The translations under genes were made by a program, and so were the position numbers. Shown here one piece after another: positions 55,438 through 63,536 of a stretch of 64,000 nucleotides of DNA. Location: assembly GCF_001890765.1 (NCBI RefSeq), contig NZ_KV878783.1, positions 729,625 to 793,624 of the forward strand. Reading direction: 5' to 3'. How positions within the stretch are numbered: position 1 is the stretch's first letter; each line of letters opens with the position of its first letter. Source of the DNA: Spirulina major PCC 6313. Its GTDB lineage: Bacteria; Cyanobacteriota; Cyanobacteriia; Cyanobacteriales; Spirulinaceae. The notes below the pieces were generated by a model. The model searched no databases, was not told the DNA's origin, and saw nothing but the letters and a program-made list of their open reading frames with translations.

Positions 55438-57711
55438 ATGGAATTTTCAATCGCTACATTACTCGCTCAACTGAGTCCTGATAAACTCGTTGCCGCCAAG
55501 TTTTTAGAAAAAAAATTAGACTGCGAAGACGAACTGTGCGCCCAAAAACTCCAAATCGCCCTCGATGCCCTCGAAAAAGTGGGGTTACTGAATAAAGAAC
55601 TCGGTAAATATCGACGGGTGTTACCGGACGGCATGGTAGAAGCCAAGCTGCGCTGTTCGAGCAAAGGGTTTTGTTTTGCGATTCAAGATGAAGAAGGGGC
55701 CGACGATATTTACGTGCGCGAGAGTTATCTCAGCAATGCTTGGAATGGCGATCGCGTCCTCGTGCGAATCATCAAAGAAGGCAGCCGCCGCCGCTCCCCC
55801 GAAGGCGCAGTGCAAGTCATCCTCGATCGCGCTAACCCCTCCCTCCTGGCCCGAATTAAGCACATTGCCCACGGCTATCGCGCCGTCCCCTTAGACGATC
55901 GCCTCCTCTTTGAAATCGACCTCCAAACCGAAGGGGATGAACTCGCCGACGCGATTAATCACCTCGTCCATGTGGAAATTCTCCGCTATGCGATCGGGAT
56001 GAAATTGCCCCTCGGTCGCGTCACCAAGATCCTCGGCTCCGATGCTGAGGCCGCCGCTGATACCGACATCGTGGCCTGCAAGCATGACCTGCCCCAAGGC
56101 TTTAGTGAAAAAGTCCTAGAGGCAGCCAAAGCCGCCCCCAAACCGGCCCCCAATGGCAAAATCGCCAAAGCGGAAATTAACAAACGCTTTGATCTGCGAT
56201 CGGTGTTCACCCTGACCCTCGAAGATGAGGACTGCTTGCAAGGGAAGCCCACGGATATGATTGAAAATGCCTTTAGCCTCGAACCCCTCGAAGAGGGACA
56301 ATGGCTCCTCGGCATTCACATTGTGGATCTTGCCCATTACATTGAACCCGGTTCTCCCGTGGACAATGAAGCGAAAAAACGCGGCACAGCGGTGTATTTA
56401 GACGACTTTATCGTGCCGTTGCTGCCGGAAGCGATTTCGCGGCGGTGTTCCTTCACAGTGGATCATGAACGCCTCGCGATCAGCATTCTCCTCACCCTGG
56501 ATAAAACGGGTCAGGTGATCGAATTTGATATTCAGCCCAGCGTGATTAAGGTGGATCATCAACTGAGCTACCAACAGGTGCAAGGGTATTTAGGGCAACA
56601 GGAAGAAACCCCCGCTGAGTTACAAAATGCCAGCGAAATGCTCGAACAACTCTTTTTCACCCTGGCTCCTTTGGTGAAGGCGCAACGCTTGCAGCGGGGC
56701 GGCTTTGATCTGCAAACACCGCCCGCATCCTATGCCTTTAAGGATGAAAGCCGTTTAGGGGCGATCACGGTGGATTCAACGATGCCGCTGCGATCGATGT
56801 TGATGGATCTGTCGGTGTTGGCGGGGAAAGTGGTGGCGGATCACTGTCGGGCGTTGGAGTTACCGGCCCTGTATTGTGCCCAAGTTGAACCCGATGTGAT
56901 GGAGTTGGAAGACTTTTTGAAGTTGGGGACGAATTTAGATCTGACGTTGGATATTGATTCCGATGATGATCTGAGTTCCCGCGATTATCAGAGCTTTACC
57001 CAAGAAATCGCCAATTCTCCCGCACCGAAGATTTTGACGGAGTTCTTGAAAAAGACGATTAAACCGGCGAGTTATAGCACGAAGCCGATGTCCCATTTTG
57101 GGCTGGCCTATGATGGCTATTGCCATGTGATGTCACCGGGGCGACGCTATGCAGATTTGTTGATGCAGCGTCTGTTGCATACGTTGTTTAAGGAGGGGCG
57201 CGATCGCAAAACCACCCGGTCTAAAAAGGTGGTGAATCTTGGTAGCAGTCAATCCTACGACGAATTAACCTGGAATGTTTTACCGCCGGCGGTGCAAAGT
57301 CAATGGGAAGCCGATGTCCATACCGTGGTGCATCATCTCAATGAGCGGCTGAAAATCGCCGAAGATGCCGAAAGTGATCTCGAAGGCTTGAAAAAAGCTG
57401 AACGGATGAAGGAACGCACGGGCGGGGTTTTCAAGGGTTGGATTACTGGGGTGCAGTCCTATGGGTTCTTTGTGGAAATTGAAGAATTGATGGTGGAGGG
57501 TCTTGTCCATGTCAGTTCTCTTAAGGATGATTGGTATGAATATCGCTCTCGCCATAGTTGTTTGGTGGGTCGGAAAAATCGCACGGCCTATCGCTTGGGC
57601 GATCGCGTTGAAGTCCAGGTTAAAAGTGTGGATTACTATCGCCAGCAAATCGACCTAGTTACGGTGAGCGGTGGCAGTGCGGCGGTTAACTCTGACTTCG
57701 AGGATGAGTAA
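55438..57711 (+). CDS. zam: RNase II/R-family (RNB) protein of the Zam type
   Basis: 757 residues. N-terminal helical and cold-shock-like domains (about 1-130: AKLRCSSKGFCFAIQDEEGA, YLSNAWNGDRVLVRII) lead into an RNB domain (about 245-590) and a C-terminal S1 domain (about 660-740: VFKGWITGVQSYGFFVEIEE). The overall sequence matches the cyanobacterial Zam proteins (named for acetazolamide resistance) rather than canonical RNase R. Where active enzymes have four Asp (pattern D-x5-D-x-D-D-A), this reads EDEDCLQGKPTDMIENAF: the last two Asp appear as Glu-Asn and the spacing is changed. Exonuclease activity is therefore doubtful. It overlaps the next gene by 8 bases. Confidence 0.88.
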   Translation: MEFSIATLLAQLSPDKLVAAKFLEKKLDCEDELCAQKLQIALDALEKVGLLNKELGKYRRVLPDGMVEAKLRCSSKGFCFAIQDEEGADDIYVRESYLSNAWNGDRVLVRIIKEGSRRRSPEGAVQVILDRANPSLLARIKHIAHGYRAVPLDDRLLFEIDLQTEGDELADAINHLVHVEILRYAIGMKLPLGRVTKILGSDAEAAADTDIVACKHDLPQGFSEKVLEAAKAAPKPAPNGKIAKAEINKRFDLRSVFTLTLEDEDCLQGKPTDMIENAFSLEPLEEGQWLLGIHIVDLAHYIEPGSPVDNEAKKRGTAVYLDDFIVPLLPEAISRRCSFTVDHERLAISILLTLDKTGQVIEFDIQPSVIKVDHQLSYQQVQGYLGQQEETPAELQNASEMLEQLFFTLAPLVKAQRLQRGGFDLQTPPASYAFKDESRLGAITVDSTMPLRSMLMDLSVLAGKVVADHCRALELPALYCAQVEPDVMELEDFLKLGTNLDLTLDIDSDDDLSSRDYQSFTQEIANSPAPKILTEFLKKTIKPASYSTKPMSHFGLAYDGYCHVMSPGRRYADLLMQRLLHTLFKEGRDRKTTRSKKVVNLGSSQSYDELTWNVLPPAVQSQWEADVHTVVHHLNERLKIAEDAESDLEGLKKAERMKERTGGVFKGWITGVQSYGFFVEIEELMVEGLVHVSSLKDDWYEYRSRHSCLVGRKNRTAYRLGDRVEVQVKSVDYYRQQIDLVTVSGGSAAVNSDFEDE

Positions 57712-58234
57712 ACATTTACTATTAACATCGTTTCAACCCTGGCTCTCCCATCAAACCTCGAATGCGTCCGATGACCTCTTGGCGAAGCTGAATCCGATCA
57801 CTTGGCCCCATGGTTGTCTGACGCTGTTACGTCGTTTGCCCGTCGAGACTGAGGCGGCTAGCCAAGCGGTGATCATGGCGATCGACACTCTCCAACCGGA
57901 TGGGGTGATCTGTTGTGGCATGGCCGAAACGCGATCGCACCTCACCGTCGAATCCAATGCCCGCCAAGGGACTCTCACCCGGAAAACCTCCGTGGATCTC
58001 CAGTCCCTGATTCACGATCTCCCCTGCACCGAGATCAGCCATGATGCGGGTCAGTTTGTCTGTGAGGGTTTGTATTTCAACGTCCTCGCCCATCTCACGA
58101 CGGTGCGGTGGCCCTGTGAGGCGATCTTTGTCCATGTTCCCTGGTTTACGTCTGCGAATGAACGACAGCTTATGGCGGATTTTGAGACCCTCTTGGCTCG
58201 ATTTCCGGCGCAATCACCGGACGATCCTTTCTAG
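57704..58234 (+). CDS. Pyroglutamyl-peptidase I-like protein (peptidase C15)
   Basis: 176 residues from the ATG at 57704, overlapping zam's stop by 8 bases. The C15 fold begins KHLLLTSFQPW. The probable catalytic residues are Glu in CCGMAETRSHLTVE, Cys in SHDAGQFVCEGLYFNVLAHL and His in AIFVHVPWF, in the canonical order. It is shorter than typical family members (about 200-215). Such enzymes remove N-terminal pyroglutamate from peptides. It is the middle gene of zam - this gene - asparagine-synthase-like, with only 24 bases to the next start. Confidence 0.82.
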   Translation: MSKHLLLTSFQPWLSHQTSNASDDLLAKLNPITWPHGCLTLLRRLPVETEAASQAVIMAIDTLQPDGVICCGMAETRSHLTVESNARQGTLTRKTSVDLQSLIHDLPCTEISHDAGQFVCEGLYFNVLAHLTTVRWPCEAIFVHVPWFTSANERQLMADFETLLARFPAQSPDDPF

Positions 58235-58258
58235 CCCCGGCCTAGGGCAGGGTGAGTT

Positions 58259-60085
58259 ATGAGCGGTCTTTTTGCCCTGTGGCAGCGGGACGGTCAACCC
58301 TGTGATCCGGCCGTCCTGCACGCGATCCAAACAGCGTTAATCTCGTCTGGGCCCGATGCTCAAACCCTTTGGCAGGAGCAGCCGCCGATCGCGCTGGGCC
58401 ATACGTTACTCACGGTGCAGACCGATACCGACCCGGATCGGCAGCCCTTGACCCTGGATGGTCAGGTGTGGATCACGGCATCGGCGCGGTTGGATGGCCG
58501 GGCCCAGTTGCGCGATCGCCTCTATCAGGCGGGATATCCGGTGGCGGTGACGGCTCCCGATGGGCTGTTGGTGTTGATGGCTTATTTGGCTTGGGTGGAA
58601 GACTGTGTGGACTATCTCCAGGGGGATTTTGCCTTTGCGGTTTGGGATCAACGGCGAGATTGTTTATTTTGTGGGCGGGATCAGTTCGGGATTAAGCCGC
58701 TTTACTATGCCGAAGTGGGGCCGGTGGTGGTGGTGAGTACGACGATCGCAGCGATTCAAGCCCATCCGCAGGTTTCAACGGCATTGAATGAGGAGGCGAT
58801 CGCGGATTTAATGCTCTTCGATGTCCATCAAAATCTCCACATCACGACATTTCAAGCGATCCAAGCCATCCCAGGGGGGCATTGTCTCTCGGTGCGGCGC
58901 GATCGCCTCCAGGTGCGGCGCTATTGGACGTTACCCGTCCCGGAACCGATCCGGTATCGCGATCCCCACAGCTATATTCTCCACTTTCAAGATCATCTCG
59001 AAATGGCGGTGCGCGATCGCACCCGGAGCGATCGGATCGGCCTCCTCCTCAGTGGTGGTCTTGATTCTGGCCTCCTTGCCGCCACCCTCCACGACCAGAC
59101 CCCCCATCCTGAAATCCAGGCGTTCACCTTCAGCTATCAGTCATTATTTGCCGACCCAGAACCCGCCGCCGCTGCCCACACCGCCGCCGCCTTCCACCTC
59201 CCTCACCAGATCCTCGCAGCGGGCGAGGCTCACCCCTTCGAGGGTTGGCAACCCACCCCAGAACCAACGTTGAGCTTCTTTCCACAACTGCAACAGTGGC
59301 ACTATCCCACCCTGGCCCGTCACAGCCGCATCTTGCTCTATGGCCAAGGGGGTGATGAAGGAATGCGCCCCTCAACGGTGGCGGAACTGTGGCGCGGGAT
59401 GCCCACCGGACTGCTCCTGCGGGATCTGTGGCGTTGTCTTGTGACCGATCAAAAACGCCCCCAATGGGGTACGGGGATTCAAGCTCGCTGGCGATCGCGA
59501 ACGAATCACGATGACCTGTGGCAAACCTATCCCACCTGGTTAAACCCGGACTTTGCGGCGCGGGTACAGTGCCAGGAACGATGGCAACAGTATCACCAAG
59601 CCCCGCCCACCATGCATCCAAGACGCGATCGCGCCTATCATCACCTGCTCCATCCCCGCTGGCGGCTGAATTTTGAAACCTCTGATCCGGGTTTCCATGG
59701 CTTCCCCTTAGAATTTCCCGTTCCGTTTCTCGATCTGCGGCTGTTGAATTATCTCCTCGCTGTGCCGCCCCTGCCGTGGTTCGTGGACAAAACCCTCCTG
59801 CGGGCCACATTGCGCGATCGCCCCCGCCAACGCCGTACTCCCTTCCCCCCCGCAGTGCTCGAACGCCCGAAAACTGCCCTCGCCGGTCAACCTCTCTTGA
59901 TCCATCTTCAGCGGGGTGTCACTCCTTGGCATGGGATCAGGGATTGTGACGCGATCGCGGCCTATGTGGATGCGATCGCCCTCCTCAAAACCATTCCCGC
60001 CCATCCCACCCACATCAACCAAGTCTGGCCCGCCCTCCGGATCGTCAACCTCGCCCGCTGGCTCGATCACCATGCTGCTCATTAA
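58259..60085 (+). CDS. Asparagine synthase-like protein lacking the nucleophilic cysteine
   Basis: 608 residues. An N-terminal class II glutamine amidotransferase fold is intact in outline (GDFAFAVWDQRRDCLFCGRD, then QFGIKPLYYAE), but the chain starts Met-Ser-Gly-Leu where glutamine-using enzymes have Met-Cys-Gly. With Ser in place of Cys, glutamine hydrolysis is not expected. The synthetase domain keeps the PPi loop (LLLSGGLDSGLLAATL) and LYGQGGDEG, so it should adenylate a carboxylate. Similar Cys-less homologues act as amide-bond-forming enzymes (beta-lactam synthetase, lasso-peptide cyclase); true asparagine synthesis using ammonia is also possible. Third gene of the zam operon. Confidence 0.88.
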   Translation: MSGLFALWQRDGQPCDPAVLHAIQTALISSGPDAQTLWQEQPPIALGHTLLTVQTDTDPDRQPLTLDGQVWITASARLDGRAQLRDRLYQAGYPVAVTAPDGLLVLMAYLAWVEDCVDYLQGDFAFAVWDQRRDCLFCGRDQFGIKPLYYAEVGPVVVVSTTIAAIQAHPQVSTALNEEAIADLMLFDVHQNLHITTFQAIQAIPGGHCLSVRRDRLQVRRYWTLPVPEPIRYRDPHSYILHFQDHLEMAVRDRTRSDRIGLLLSGGLDSGLLAATLHDQTPHPEIQAFTFSYQSLFADPEPAAAAHTAAAFHLPHQILAAGEAHPFEGWQPTPEPTLSFFPQLQQWHYPTLARHSRILLYGQGGDEGMRPSTVAELWRGMPTGLLLRDLWRCLVTDQKRPQWGTGIQARWRSRTNHDDLWQTYPTWLNPDFAARVQCQERWQQYHQAPPTMHPRRDRAYHHLLHPRWRLNFETSDPGFHGFPLEFPVPFLDLRLLNYLLAVPPLPWFVDKTLLRATLRDRPRQRRTPFPPAVLERPKTALAGQPLLIHLQRGVTPWHGIRDCDAIAAYVDAIALLKTIPAHPTHINQVWPALRIVNLARWLDHHAAH

Positions 60086-60159
60086 CGTAGCGATCCTGTA
60101 CGACAGAGCCGTGACACAAGCGCAAAAACTAAACAGGAGTCCCGCAGATCATCCACCAC

Positions 60160-60294
60160 CTGGTTGACTGACTTGATAGCCCTCACCCCCAAACCCCTCT
60201 CCCAGAGGGCGAGGAGAGCCGATCCATTTTTCCAGTTCCCTATCCCAGAGGGCGAGGGCTTGCCGGGATCTGGCTAATTTTGTCAGTCAACCAG
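60160..60294 (-). mobile_element. MITE, second copy, 135 bp, with 9-bp target duplication (one mismatch)
   Basis: The ends CTGGTTGACTGAC (60160-60172) and GTCAGTCAACCAG (60282-60294) match the copy at 17594-17739; the interior is nearly identical in reverse orientation, with an 11-base length difference. Flanks ATCCACCAC (60151-60159) and ATCCACTAC (60295-60303) are a 9-bp duplication with one change. It sits in the 455-base gap after the asparagine-synthase-like gene; the rest of that gap (60304-60540) shows only presumptive promoter sequence for the next gene. Confidence 0.88.
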
Positions 60295-60540
60295 ATCCAC
60301 TACTGTCCTCTGTCGCCTCGATGTGGATCAGGATCATCGACCCAGACGAAGTTTTTAGGGTTCAAGTCACGTCCAGAAAAATCAAAAAGATAGCCAAAGT
60401 CTAGGGTAAGTATCCCCTTGTGGGGCATTGAATTTTAATCATTGATCCTCAACAATACCTACAATGCCTCGCTGTTGAAATAATGCGCGTTTATTGCCGC
60501 ATTTTACAACTGCGTTTCAAGTCTTCAATTAAGGAAATAA

Positions 60541-61335
60541 ATGTTAGTTTTTCAAAAAACAAAGTGGGTTATGTTAGCAATGGGTTTGGTATCTGTTGCT
60601 ACAGGATGTGCCCAAGCCGAGCCGGAAACATCCACAGGGCAGCTACGCTTGGTGGCGAATGGTGAAGCGTTCACCCATGAAGGCTTAATCACAAAAGATG
60701 GCTGGGAAGTGGAATTTGAACGGGTGATGCTGAACCTGGATGCTGTGGTCGCGTCCCAAAACGACGCGATGGCGCAAGACGAGTCCGATGCACCGTCTCA
60801 AGCAGTGGTCTTGGTGGATGAGCCGATGGTGGTGGATCTGACGGAGGGCGAAGCGGGAGCCGTCACGGTGGTCACCCAAGATGCCGTGTCGACAGGGGCT
60901 TATACTGCGATCGCTTGGCAACTGGTGAGCCAACCCGATACCCCGGCGATTCAACTGATCGGAGTGGCCCGCAAAGATGATACCACCCTCAACTTTCAAC
61001 TTCAGTTCGATCGTCCCTTCGTCTATGAGTGCGGGGAATATGTGGGAGATCAACGGAAAGGGCTAGTCAAACCAGATGAAACGGGAGAATTGGAAATCAC
61101 CACCCATTGGGATCATTTATTTGGAGATGGTACGTCTGCCCCAGATGATGAAATTAATACGGGTGCGTTAGGCTTTACTCCCATTGCTGCCTTTGCAAAT
61201 GAAGGGACAGTGACGATCTCTTACTCAGAACTGATGCAAAAACTGAGTCCTGAAGATGCCGAAATCTTAACTAAAACTTTAGATGGTATGGGTCATGTGG
61301 GAGAAGGCCATTGTGAGTCACCTGAAGTATCCTGA
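60541..61335 (+). CDS. Lipoprotein of the metal-uptake cluster
   Basis: 264 residues, with AAGGA well placed before the ATG. A lipoprotein signal (MLAMGLVSVATGC, lipidated Cys at 23) anchors it in a membrane facing the periplasm. The mature protein is acidic and beta-rich, with EFERVMLNLDAVVAS, DRPFVYECGEY, a His/Trp segment (ITTHWDHLFGDGT) and a C-terminal MGHVGEGHCES, i.e. His, Glu and Cys able to bind metal. The His/Trp/Cys pattern recalls MbnP-like proteins, but I do not assert that. It precedes NikL-like and CbiM genes in the same direction and is probably a metal-binding helper. Confidence 0.65.
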   Translation: MLVFQKTKWVMLAMGLVSVATGCAQAEPETSTGQLRLVANGEAFTHEGLITKDGWEVEFERVMLNLDAVVASQNDAMAQDESDAPSQAVVLVDEPMVVDLTEGEAGAVTVVTQDAVSTGAYTAIAWQLVSQPDTPAIQLIGVARKDDTTLNFQLQFDRPFVYECGEYVGDQRKGLVKPDETGELEITTHWDHLFGDGTSAPDDEINTGALGFTPIAAFANEGTVTISYSELMQKLSPEDAEILTKTLDGMGHVGEGHCESPEVS

Positions 61336-61394
61336 GATAATTAAAATAGTGGAGGTTAATCTGTTTAAATGTGGTCTATTTCGAGGGTGAAACT

Positions 61395-61877
61395 ATGATA
61401 GTTCGATCAATGGTTAATGTCATAAACCTGCGGTATTTTATGCCCTTGATTGTCATCTTGGGGGGGGCGACACCGGCGATCGCCCACGGCAGTTCCGTGG
61501 ATTTTTCCCTGCGTCAAGCGGTGGAAATTACCGCCACCTATGAAAACGGTGATCCCATGGACGAGGCGCAGGTGTCGATCTACGCCCCGGATGATCCCGA
61601 AACACCCTGGCAAACCGGGCTGACCGATGGCGAAGGTACGTTTCAGTTTGCACCAGATCAAGCCGGGCAGTGGGATGTGAAAGTGCGCAAAGCCGGTCAT
61701 GGCAATTTGGTGACCATTCCCATCAACGCGACAACAACAACAGAAGCATCGGTGGCTTCGGTGGCCTCCGGATCAAGTTCCTATTCCCCTGCCCAAAAAG
61801 GGATGATGGCGATCGCGATCGTTTGGGGTTGCATCGGCACAGCCCTATTTTTTACCCGTAAACCCGTAAAACAATAA
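61395..61877 (+). CDS. NikL-like component: exported Ig-like domain with C-terminal membrane helix
   Basis: 160 residues from the ATG at 61395 (GAGGGTG upstream). A signal peptide ending AIA leaves a mature N-terminal His (HGSSVDFSLR), a typical metal ligand. A carboxypeptidase-regulatory-like beta-sandwich follows (VEITATYENGDPMDEAQVSI, FAPDQAGQWDVKVRKAGHGN), then a Ser-rich linker and a C-terminal membrane helix (GMMAIAIVWGCIGTALFF). This layout matches NikL of the NikKMLQO nickel energy-coupling transporters. Its stop overlaps the CbiM start by one base (TAATG). Confidence 0.75.
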   Translation: MIVRSMVNVINLRYFMPLIVILGGATPAIAHGSSVDFSLRQAVEITATYENGDPMDEAQVSIYAPDDPETPWQTGLTDGEGTFQFAPDQAGQWDVKVRKAGHGNLVTIPINATTTTEASVASVASGSSSYSPAQKGMMAIAIVWGCIGTALFFTRKPVKQ

Positions 61878-62530
61878 TGCATATTCCAGATGGTCTTTTG
61901 CCTGCTCAGTTAATGGTGGGCGGGTATGCGCTCACGGGCGGTGTGACGTGGTTGTGTCTACGTCAAATTCAGCGCAGGTCTGACCCCACGATGCAGTTAC
62001 CCAAAGTGGCATTGCTCACCGCTGCCTTTTTTGTCACCTCTTTAATTCATATTCCCATGCCTCCGGCTAGCATTCATTTAGTGCTCAATGGCCTGTTGGG
62101 GATTGTTTTGGGCTATTACAGTTTCCCCGCGATTTTGGTGGGTCTCTTTTTCCAAGCGGTGATGTTTGGCCATGGGGGGATTTCGAGTTTGGGCGTGAAT
62201 GCGCTGATTATGGGGCTGCCGGCGTTGTTGGCTTACAATCTTGTCCAATTGGGCCAGGGGATGTTTCGGCATGTTCTTTGGCGGCAAACAATCTTTTTTC
62301 TGGGCGGTGCGATCGCAGTGATCACCGCTGCCGTGATGTATGTGATCATCACCCTCAGCACGATTACCCCCGACCTCAACGCTACCCTTGAGCGCACCGC
62401 CACCCTGGCCGCCCTCGTTGGCTATCTCGGTCAAGGCTTATTAGAGGGAGCCTTCACGGTGATGGCGATCAATTTTCTGGAACGGGTGAAGCCGGAAGTG
62501 CTCAATTGGGGGGAACCGTCTTCGAGTTGA
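61877..62530 (+). CDS. cbiM: CbiM/NikM substrate-capture component of a cobalt or nickel ECF transporter
   Basis: 217 residues with about six or seven membrane helices. The N-terminus MHIPDGLLPAQL is diagnostic: Met1 and His2 with a later His form the square-planar Co(II)/Ni(II) site. SLIHIPMPPASIHLVLNGLLG and FGHGGISSLGVNALIMGLPA are further family blocks. The partner genes for the transmembrane (CbiQ) and ATPase (CbiO) units do not follow; transcription ends at a strong hairpin. The NikL-like neighbour favours nickel, but the sequence alone does not decide the metal. Confidence 0.9.
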   Translation: MHIPDGLLPAQLMVGGYALTGGVTWLCLRQIQRRSDPTMQLPKVALLTAAFFVTSLIHIPMPPASIHLVLNGLLGIVLGYYSFPAILVGLFFQAVMFGHGGISSLGVNALIMGLPALLAYNLVQLGQGMFRHVLWRQTIFFLGGAIAVITAAVMYVIITLSTITPDLNATLERTATLAALVGYLGQGLLEGAFTVMAINFLERVKPEVLNWGEPSSS

Positions 62531-62568
62531 AGGGGCGATCGCGCCCACTCGCCAGCGCCATGAAAACA

Positions 62569-62593
62569 GACAAGGGGCTTAAAGCCCCTTGTC
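62569..62593. terminator. Hairpin GACAAGGGGC-TTAAA-GCCCCTTGTC
   Basis: A 10-bp or longer perfect stem between convergent cbiM and the following gene; a member of the CAAGGGGCT palindrome family. Confidence 0.75.
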
Positions 62594-62628
62594 ATGCGTT
62601 CAGTGGCTATCAACCAGAATAAATCGGG

Positions 62629-63450
62629 TCAGAATAAATCGGGAAAGATCGAATCGATCAATGAGCGAGAAATGGTATCGGGTTTCGGGTTTGAGGTCGG
62701 AGTTGAGGGGGGCGGCGTTGACTGAGCGGTCGCTTGTGGAGTCACACCACCGCCCATAAATTTGCGATAGAGCAATTCTCGAAACTGCTGAACATCGGTT
62801 TGCCACAAACTCAGCCGGTGGGTGAAGTATTCGAGGGGGTCGGGTGGGTTGGGTTCCGGGAGGGCGTAGGTGAAATTACCGGTGAAAAGGAGGCCAGATA
62901 TTGCATCTTGAGGCCCTTGCTTAAACTGGACTTCAGCAATGTTGAGGCTGAAGGGGCAGCGTTTCAGGACATAATTCAGGGTTAGGGCAGCCCGGAGCGG
63001 TTCTTGGCCGAGGGTCTGCCAGGGGCCAGGGGCGAGGAGTTTCTGGGTGATGAATTGCTGGGGGGCTTGGGGATGGTCGGGAAAGCCGATCAGGATTTTA
63101 GGGGCAATGCTGAGGCCTTGGTAATGGGCGTGGGGAAATTTGCTCAGGTAGGCTTGGGCGATCGCTGGCCCCTGAATAGTGCTAGGGTCTTTGTCCGTGG
63201 TCTGCTCTAGCAACATCAAACGGCGGGCTTGGCTGAGAATATTTAAACCATTGGTAAAAGTCAACTGCACCATCTGCTCCGACTGAAGCGGGGCTTGGGC
63301 CAACTCCCAATCCGCCGGAATCACCCCGCTCATTTTCAACAGATCGACCGTGATCACACCGGGTTTCAAATCCAAAGCAGTGATGTTGATCGCCAATTCC
63401 TGGAGTTCAAGAATGGGCAGGGATGATTTTGCGGAAGAGACTGAAGCCAT
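62629..63450 (-). CDS. Uncharacterised cyanobacterial protein
   Basis: 273 residues, soluble, no signal peptide. The N-terminal and middle parts are beta-rich (LPILELQELAINITALDLKP, MVQLTFTNGLNILSQARRLM, FPHAHYQGLSIAPKILIGFP), then LNYVLKRCPFSLNIAEVQFK and SGLLFTGNFTYAL. The C-terminal about 35 residues are a Pro/Thr/Ser linker and a short terminal helix (SRSLIDSIFPDLF). I do not recognise a family. It is read in the same direction as RNase J, 86 bases downstream of it across a strong hairpin. Confidence 0.65.
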   Translation of the reverse strand: MASVSSAKSSLPILELQELAINITALDLKPGVITVDLLKMSGVIPADWELAQAPLQSEQMVQLTFTNGLNILSQARRLMLLEQTTDKDPSTIQGPAIAQAYLSKFPHAHYQGLSIAPKILIGFPDHPQAPQQFITQKLLAPGPWQTLGQEPLRAALTLNYVLKRCPFSLNIAEVQFKQGPQDAISGLLFTGNFTYALPEPNPPDPLEYFTHRLSLWQTDVQQFRELLYRKFMGGGVTPQATAQSTPPPSTPTSNPKPDTISRSLIDSIFPDLF

Positions 63451-63471
63451 AACACCGTCATCTAAACAACT

Positions 63472-63536
63472 GCGTAAACCCCTCCCCAGCTTCAGCCCGC
63501 AGCAAAAGCAGGCCGTCGCCGGGGAGGGGTTTACGC
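63472..63536 (-). terminator. 16-bp perfect hairpin touching the RNase J stop codon
   Basis: GCGTAAACCCCTCCCC (63472-63487) pairs exactly with 63521-63536 around a 33-base loop that itself contains a short pairing (CAGCCCGC / GCAGGCCG region). The stop codon TAG of the RNase J gene occupies 63539-63537, directly adjacent. Confidence 0.7.

Noticed and set aside
58259-60085. Lasso-peptide cluster based on the Cys-less asparagine-synthase homologue
   Set aside because: No precursor peptide, RRE protein or transglutaminase-like protease is visible within the window.
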